Source: an uncultured Collinsella sp.
GTDB taxonomy: Bacteria; Actinomycetota; Coriobacteriia; Coriobacteriales; Coriobacteriaceae
DNA: 9,598 nt
Direction: 5' to 3'
NCBI GenBank assembly: GCA_958421655.1
Contig: CATZMG010000072.1
Location: forward strand, 1 to 9,598
Each line of letters opens with the position of its first letter. The first letter of the stretch is position 1. The notes beneath the pieces were generated by a model, which was not told the DNA's origin, did not search any database, and saw only the letters and a list, made by a program, of their open reading frames with translations. Both the position numbers and the translations under genes were made by a program. This document shows positions 6,636-9,598 of this stretch, in pieces.

Positions 6636-6641
6636 TACTAT
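6636..6641 (+). promoter_or_regulatory. Candidate -10 box of scrA
   Basis: TACTAT (four of six to TATAAT) abuts the first operator, and its last T is the first base of that operator. Initiation would fall inside the operator near 6648, the classic position for steric repression. The hexamer 17 bp upstream (CGGCTT) is a poor -35 box, so expression may need another factor or a different promoter. Confidence 0.4.
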
Positions 6642-6654
6642 GAAAACGATTACA
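6641..6654. promoter_or_regulatory. LacI-family operator 1 (probable ScrR site)
   Basis: TGAAAACGATTACA is an imperfect palindrome around a central CG and fits the LacI/CcpA-family consensus TGWAANCGNTNWCA at every fixed position. An identical copy lies 26 bp downstream. Proximity to scrR and scrA makes ScrR the likely ligand; a global carbon regulator of the same family cannot be excluded. Confidence 0.8.
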
Positions 6655-6666
6655 GACAAATGAAAC

Positions 6667-6680
6667 TGAAAACGATTACA
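6667..6680. promoter_or_regulatory. LacI-family operator 2 (probable ScrR site)
   Basis: This is an exact second copy of TGAAAACGATTACA; the identity extends one more base (G at 6655 and 6681) to 15 bp. The start-to-start distance is 26 bp, about two and a half helix turns. It ends 56 nt before the scrA start. Confidence 0.8.
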
Positions 6681-6720
6681 GTGTAAGTGTCAAAGATGGC
6701 CGGGTGCACATGCGCCCGTT

Positions 6721-6732
6721 GGAGGAAAGGGA
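6721..6732 (+). promoter_or_regulatory. Ribosome binding site that selects the scrA start
   Basis: GGAGGAAAGGGA precedes the ATG at 6737 by 4 nt (11 nt from the GGAGG core). An in-frame GTG at 6704 would place this site inside the coding region and add eleven residues atypical of a PTS IIB domain. Confidence 0.65.
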
Positions 6733-6736
6733 AGTC

Positions 6737-8137
6737 ATGGACTACCGCAAATCAGCCCAAGAGGTGCTCGACAACATCGGTGGCGCCGACAACGTTGTTT
6801 CGGCCGCACACTGCGCCACGCGTCTGCGCCTGGTGATTGCCGATAATTCCAAGGTTAATAAGGAGGCCATCGAGAATGTCGACGGCGCCAAGGGCGTCTT
6901 TGAGGCTCAGGGCCAGCTCCAGATTATTTTTGGCACCGGCACTGTCAACAAGGTCTACGAAGAGTTCATCGCGCTCAGCGGCGTCGAGGCTGCCACCAAG
7001 GCCGAGGTCAAGGAGGCCGCGGCACAGCAGCAGAACATCTTTATGCGTGCCATTAAGGTGCTCGGCGACGTCTTTGTCCCCATCATCCCCGCCATCGTGG
7101 CTTCGGGTCTGCTGCTGGGCATTATGAGCGCCCTCAACTTTATGGCCTCCAACGGCTTTATCGCGCTCGACACCAATAACTTTATCTACAAGATCGCCGA
7201 CCTGGTCTCGGGCACGTCCTTTGGCATTCTGCAGATCCTGATCGGCTACTCCGCGGCTAAGGCCTTTGGCGCCAACCCGTACCTGGGTGCCGTCGTCGGC
7301 GGTGCGTTCATCAACTCCTCGCTGCAGAGCGCCTACACAGTTGCCTCCGAGGGCGTGCAGACCATGGTCACCGTCATCCCCGGCGTGTACAGCTTTGATT
7401 GGGTCGGCTATCAGGGCCATGTGATCCCCATCGTTATCGCCTGCGCCATTCTGGCATTCCTCGAGAAGCGCCTGCACAAGATCGTTCCCGAGATGTTCGA
7501 CCTCTTTGTGACTCCGCTCGTCTCGGTGTTCGTGACCGTGCTCGTGACGCTCGTTGCCGTCGGCCCCATCTTCGTCTGGGCCGAGAACGCCATCCTCGGT
7601 CTGATCCAGGCCCTGCTCACCCTGCCCTTCGGCATCGGTTCCTTTATCGTCGGCCTGTTCTATGCCCCCACGGTCGTCACGGGTATCCACCAGATGTACA
7701 CCGCCATCGACCTGGGTCAGCTCGCCCAGTACGGCGTGACCTACTGGCTGCCCATTGCCAGCGCTGCCAATATCGCCCAGGGTGGCGCAGCGCTTGCCGT
7801 TGCCTTTAAAACCCGCGATGCCAAGATCAAGGGCCTGGCGCTTCCTTCGGCTCTTTCCGCCTTCATGGGCATTACCGAGCCGGCCATCTTTGGTGTGAAC
7901 CTGCGCTTCTTTAAGCCCTTCATCGCCGGCTGCATCGGCGGCGGTTGCGGTGCCCTGGTCTGCGCGCTCACTTCGCTGGCTGCCTCCGGCACGGGCGTTA
8001 CCGGTATCTTCGGTATCCTGCTGTGCCTGGCCCAGCCCGTGCAGTACGCGATCATGTTTGCGGTCGCTGCACTGGTTTCCTTTGGCGTCTCGTTTGTCCT
8101 GTACAAGGACGAGCCCAAGGCTTCCGAGCAGGCCTAA
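6737..8137 (+). CDS. scrA: Sucrose-specific PTS permease, IIBC (no IIA domain)
   Basis: This 466-residue permease takes up sucrose and phosphorylates it to sucrose-6-phosphate using phosphate from the PTS chain. Residues 1 to about 85 form the IIB domain, with phosphorylated Cys26 in C26-A-T-R-L-R and the downstream G-V-F-E-A-Q-G-Q-L-Q-I-I-F-G block. After a linker near 90-100, a IIC domain with about ten hydrophobic segments runs to about 455 and carries the signature G378-I-T-E-P382-A-I-F-G-V-N. The protein ends in a short polar tail (Y-K-D-E-P-K-A-S-E-Q-A), so there is no IIA domain and a separate glucose-type IIA must donate phosphate. Length fits sucrose IIBC proteins. Sucrose as substrate rests on the GH32 gene downstream; by family alone trehalose or beta-glucosides would be possible. 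Expression is probably controlled by the tandem operators upstream. Confidence 0.88.
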   Translation: MDYRKSAQEVLDNIGGADNVVSAAHCATRLRLVIADNSKVNKEAIENVDGAKGVFEAQGQLQIIFGTGTVNKVYEEFIALSGVEAATKAEVKEAAAQQQNIFMRAIKVLGDVFVPIIPAIVASGLLLGIMSALNFMASNGFIALDTNNFIYKIADLVSGTSFGILQILIGYSAAKAFGANPYLGAVVGGAFINSSLQSAYTVASEGVQTMVTVIPGVYSFDWVGYQGHVIPIVIACAILAFLEKRLHKIVPEMFDLFVTPLVSVFVTVLVTLVAVGPIFVWAENAILGLIQALLTLPFGIGSFIVGLFYAPTVVTGIHQMYTAIDLGQLAQYGVTYWLPIASAANIAQGGAALAVAFKTRDAKIKGLALPSALSAFMGITEPAIFGVNLRFFKPFIAGCIGGGCGALVCALTSLAASGTGVTGIFGILLCLAQPVQYAIMFAVAALVSFGVSFVLYKDEPKASEQA

Positions 8138-8157
8138 GAGCTTTTGATTGAGGGGAT

Positions 8158-8182
8158 GCCCGCGGGTCGTATGCTCGCGGGC
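8158..8182 (+). terminator. Hairpin in the scrA-scrB gap, possible partial terminator
   Basis: Perfect 7-bp arms GCCCGCG (8158-8164) and CGCGGGC (8176-8182) flank an 11-nt loop and are followed by GTTTCCC, only three T. It lies 20 nt after the scrA stop and 62 nt before scrB. The poor T-tract suggests a leaky terminator or an mRNA processing/stability element rather than full termination. The rest of the 107-nt gap has a 9-bp direct repeat TCTGGTGCC (8193-8201, 8206-8214) and no convincing promoter. Confidence 0.5.
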
Positions 8183-8244
8183 GTTTCCCGTATCTGGTGC
8201 CGATCTCTGGTGCCTTGTTACTTTCGATCTGTTAGGACTTTGAT

Positions 8245-9598
8245 ATGTCTAATGCACTTGGTCGCGACCTTGCAAAACTGGTTGCCGCTGTTGACGCTGC
8301 CGCCTCTGAGTGCGGTCACGGCGCGTATGGCCAGCACTTCCATATTATGCCGCCGGCGGGTTGGCTCAACGACCCCAACGGTCTTTGCCAAGCGGGCGGC
8401 GTGTTCCACGCTTATTTTCAATATGCGCCCTTTGATGTCGAGGGCGGCGTTAAGGTTTGGGGTCATGCGACGAGCCGCGACCTTATGACGTGGGACTACG
8501 TTGGCGCCCCACTGCTGCCCGACGAGCCGTTCGATTGCCATGGCGTGTATTCGGGCTCCGCGCTTGCCGAGGACGGCCGCATTCGCGTGCTGTACACGGG
8601 CAACGTGAAGCTATCCGATGCAGACGGCACGTACGACTACGTCAATACCGGCCGTCGTGCCGATACTGTTTATGTCGAGAGCGTTGATGGACAGACGTTT
8701 AGCCAAAAGCGCGTGGTGCTGGCTTCCGAGGATTATCCCGAGGATTTGACCTGCCATGTGCGCGATCCCAAGGTGTGGCGTGACGCGGACGGGCGTTATC
8801 ACATGGTGCTGGGCGCGCGTCGTCGCGTGGACGGGCCGCATGTCGATAGCCGTTTTTGTGAGATGCACGGCGAGGGTGCCGGGCGCGATGTGGGTGAGAT
8901 CCTGGTATACGGCTCGGCCGATATGCTGAGCTGGCAGCTCGAGAGCCGTGTGTCTACGCCCGAGCGCTTTGGCTTTATGTGGGAGTGCCCGGGATACCTT
9001 GATCTTGAGGTGGATGGCGGTGTGCCGGCGAAGTTCCTTTCCTTCTCGCCCCAGGGGCTCGAGGGCGGCCGTTGGGACCGCGGCAATGTGTATGCCGCTG
9101 GCTACATGCCTGTAACGGGTGACATTACCGGTGGTGACGATGCCTATGGGCTGGGTGAGTTCCGCCTGTGGGACGCCGGTTTTGACTTCTATGCTCCGCA
9201 GGAGTTCACGACCGAGGATGGTCGCCACATTCTGATTGGCTGGATGGGCATGCCCGATGAACCGACCTATGACAATGCGCCCACCGTCGCGTGCGGCTGG
9301 CAGCACTGCATGACAGTGCCGCGTGAGCTCACAGCCGGTGCCGGCGGCGTGGTGCTGCAGCAGCCGGCGCGCGAGATCGAGCGTCATTATGCCTCGGTGC
9401 GTGTGGGGGAGGGCTCGTTGGAGGTTGACGGCGATACCTGCTTTGACGTTGTTGCCAACGGTGTCGATGGCGCGTTTACCGCGATGGTTGATGGCGAGCT
9501 GAAGCTGGAGTTTATGCCCGCCGAGGGCGAACTGCCCTCGCGCTTTGAGATGCGATTTACCGATGAGGGTTGCGCTTCTGCCGGCTGTGGTCGTACCG
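8245..9598 (+). CDS. scrB: GH32 sucrose-6-phosphate hydrolase, 3' end beyond the window
   Basis: The frame is open from ATG 8245 to the right edge (451 whole codons), so the end of the gene is missing. AGGA at 8234-8237 gives a ribosome site 7 nt before the start. The enzyme hydrolyses sucrose-6-phosphate to glucose-6-phosphate and fructose in the cytosol, taking the product of ScrA. The three GH32 catalytic residues are present: D43 in W40-L-N-D-P-N-G (nucleophile), D174 in R173-D-P (transition-state stabiliser) and E247 in E247-C-P-G (acid/base). W-G-H-A-T-S and Y-S-G-S-A blocks sit between the first two. There is no signal peptide, which fits an intracellular enzyme rather than a secreted levanase or inulinase. 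Residues about 193-217 look like a polar insertion before the next beta strand. Most of the beta-propeller and part of the C-terminal beta-sandwich are seen; typical members run 450-490 residues, so little is missing. Confidence 0.88.
   Translation, partial: MSNALGRDLAKLVAAVDAAASECGHGAYGQHFHIMPPAGWLNDPNGLCQAGGVFHAYFQYAPFDVEGGVKVWGHATSRDLMTWDYVGAPLLPDEPFDCHGVYSGSALAEDGRIRVLYTGNVKLSDADGTYDYVNTGRRADTVYVESVDGQTFSQKRVVLASEDYPEDLTCHVRDPKVWRDADGRYHMVLGARRRVDGPHVDSRFCEMHGEGAGRDVGEILVYGSADMLSWQLESRVSTPERFGFMWECPGYLDLEVDGGVPAKFLSFSPQGLEGGRWDRGNVYAAGYMPVTGDITGGDDAYGLGEFRLWDAGFDFYAPQEFTTEDGRHILIGWMGMPDEPTYDNAPTVACGWQHCMTVPRELTAGAGGVVLQQPAREIERHYASVRVGEGSLEVDGDTCFDVVANGVDGAFTAMVDGELKLEFMPAEGELPSRFEMRFTDEGCASAGCGRT

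Larger units (their letters stand above)
6553..6736. other. scrR-scrA intergenic control region
   Basis: These 184 bases hold the scrA promoter area, two operators and the scrA ribosome binding site. A T-run at 6617-6621 follows GCCGGC but lacks a convincing stem, so no terminator is called for scrR, and some read-through into scrA is possible. The rest, from 6553 to about 6600, shows nothing I can name. Confidence 0.6.

Noticed and set aside
6752..7690. Long antisense reading frame (312 codons) opposite scrA
   Set aside because: It is rich in Asp, Gly and His, matches no known family, and mirrors the codon bias of scrA; a typical GC-rich shadow frame.
8193..8214. 9-bp direct repeat TCTGGTGCC in the scrA-scrB gap
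   Set aside because: Two copies of such a short word 13 bp apart are not enough to claim a binding site or array.
8144..8488. + strand 114-codon frame overlapping the start of scrB
   Set aside because: It runs in another frame through the W-L-N-D-P-N-G region of scrB, has no ribosome site and a Ser/Arg-rich shadow composition.
8611..9387. Long antisense reading frame (258 codons) opposite scrB
   Set aside because: The + strand encodes all GH32 catalytic motifs across the same bases; the antisense frame has no recognisable domain.
1..9598. CRISPR array, tRNA or rRNA gene, insertion sequence, phage or toxin-antitoxin genes
   Set aside because: No regularly spaced repeats, no tRNA-like cloverleaf, and no transposase, integrase or toxin-like reading frame were seen on either strand.

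Overview
The window looks like chromosomal DNA of a high-GC Gram-positive gut actinobacterium of the Coriobacteriia, most likely Collinsella or a close relative. This rests on a base composition near 60% GC, strong Shine-Dalgarno sites, some GTG starts, Gram-positive-type Pel export genes without outer-membrane parts, and a Gram-positive sucrose PTS locus. The genus is an inference from gene style, not from a marker gene. All eight genes read on the + strand and form two unrelated blocks.

Block 1 (1-5329) is a tightly packed operon entering from the left edge. It holds the 3' end of pelF (glycosyltransferase), pelG (polysaccharide transporter), a CotH-family atypical kinase with a lipoprotein and Tat-like signal, a cytosolic VTC/polyphosphate-polymerase-type protein, and a DUF4956 membrane protein. 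Gene junctions are +3, -11, -14 and +3 nt, so translational coupling is likely. PelF and PelG would make and export a Pel-like cationic exopolysaccharide. The last three genes form a phosphate-chemistry module whose role with Pel is, as far as I know, unexplained. This is the most interesting part of the window. The remaining pel genes (pelD, pelE, pelA or a deacetylase/hydrolase) would be expected upstream, outside the window.

A non-coding stretch (5330-5571) separates the blocks. It is rich in perfect inverted repeats and may be a dispersed intergenic repeat or a structured RNA. It ends in a likely promoter and a degenerate operator in front of the regulator gene.

Block 2 (5572-9598) is a sucrose locus: scrR (LacI-family repressor), two identical 14-bp operators, scrA (PTS IIBC without IIA), a hairpin in the scrA-scrB gap, and scrB (GH32 sucrose-6-phosphate hydrolase, running off the right edge). 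ScrA would import and phosphorylate sucrose, ScrB would split sucrose-6-phosphate into glucose-6-phosphate and fructose, and ScrR would repress scrAB and probably itself. A fructokinase is not seen and may lie downstream.
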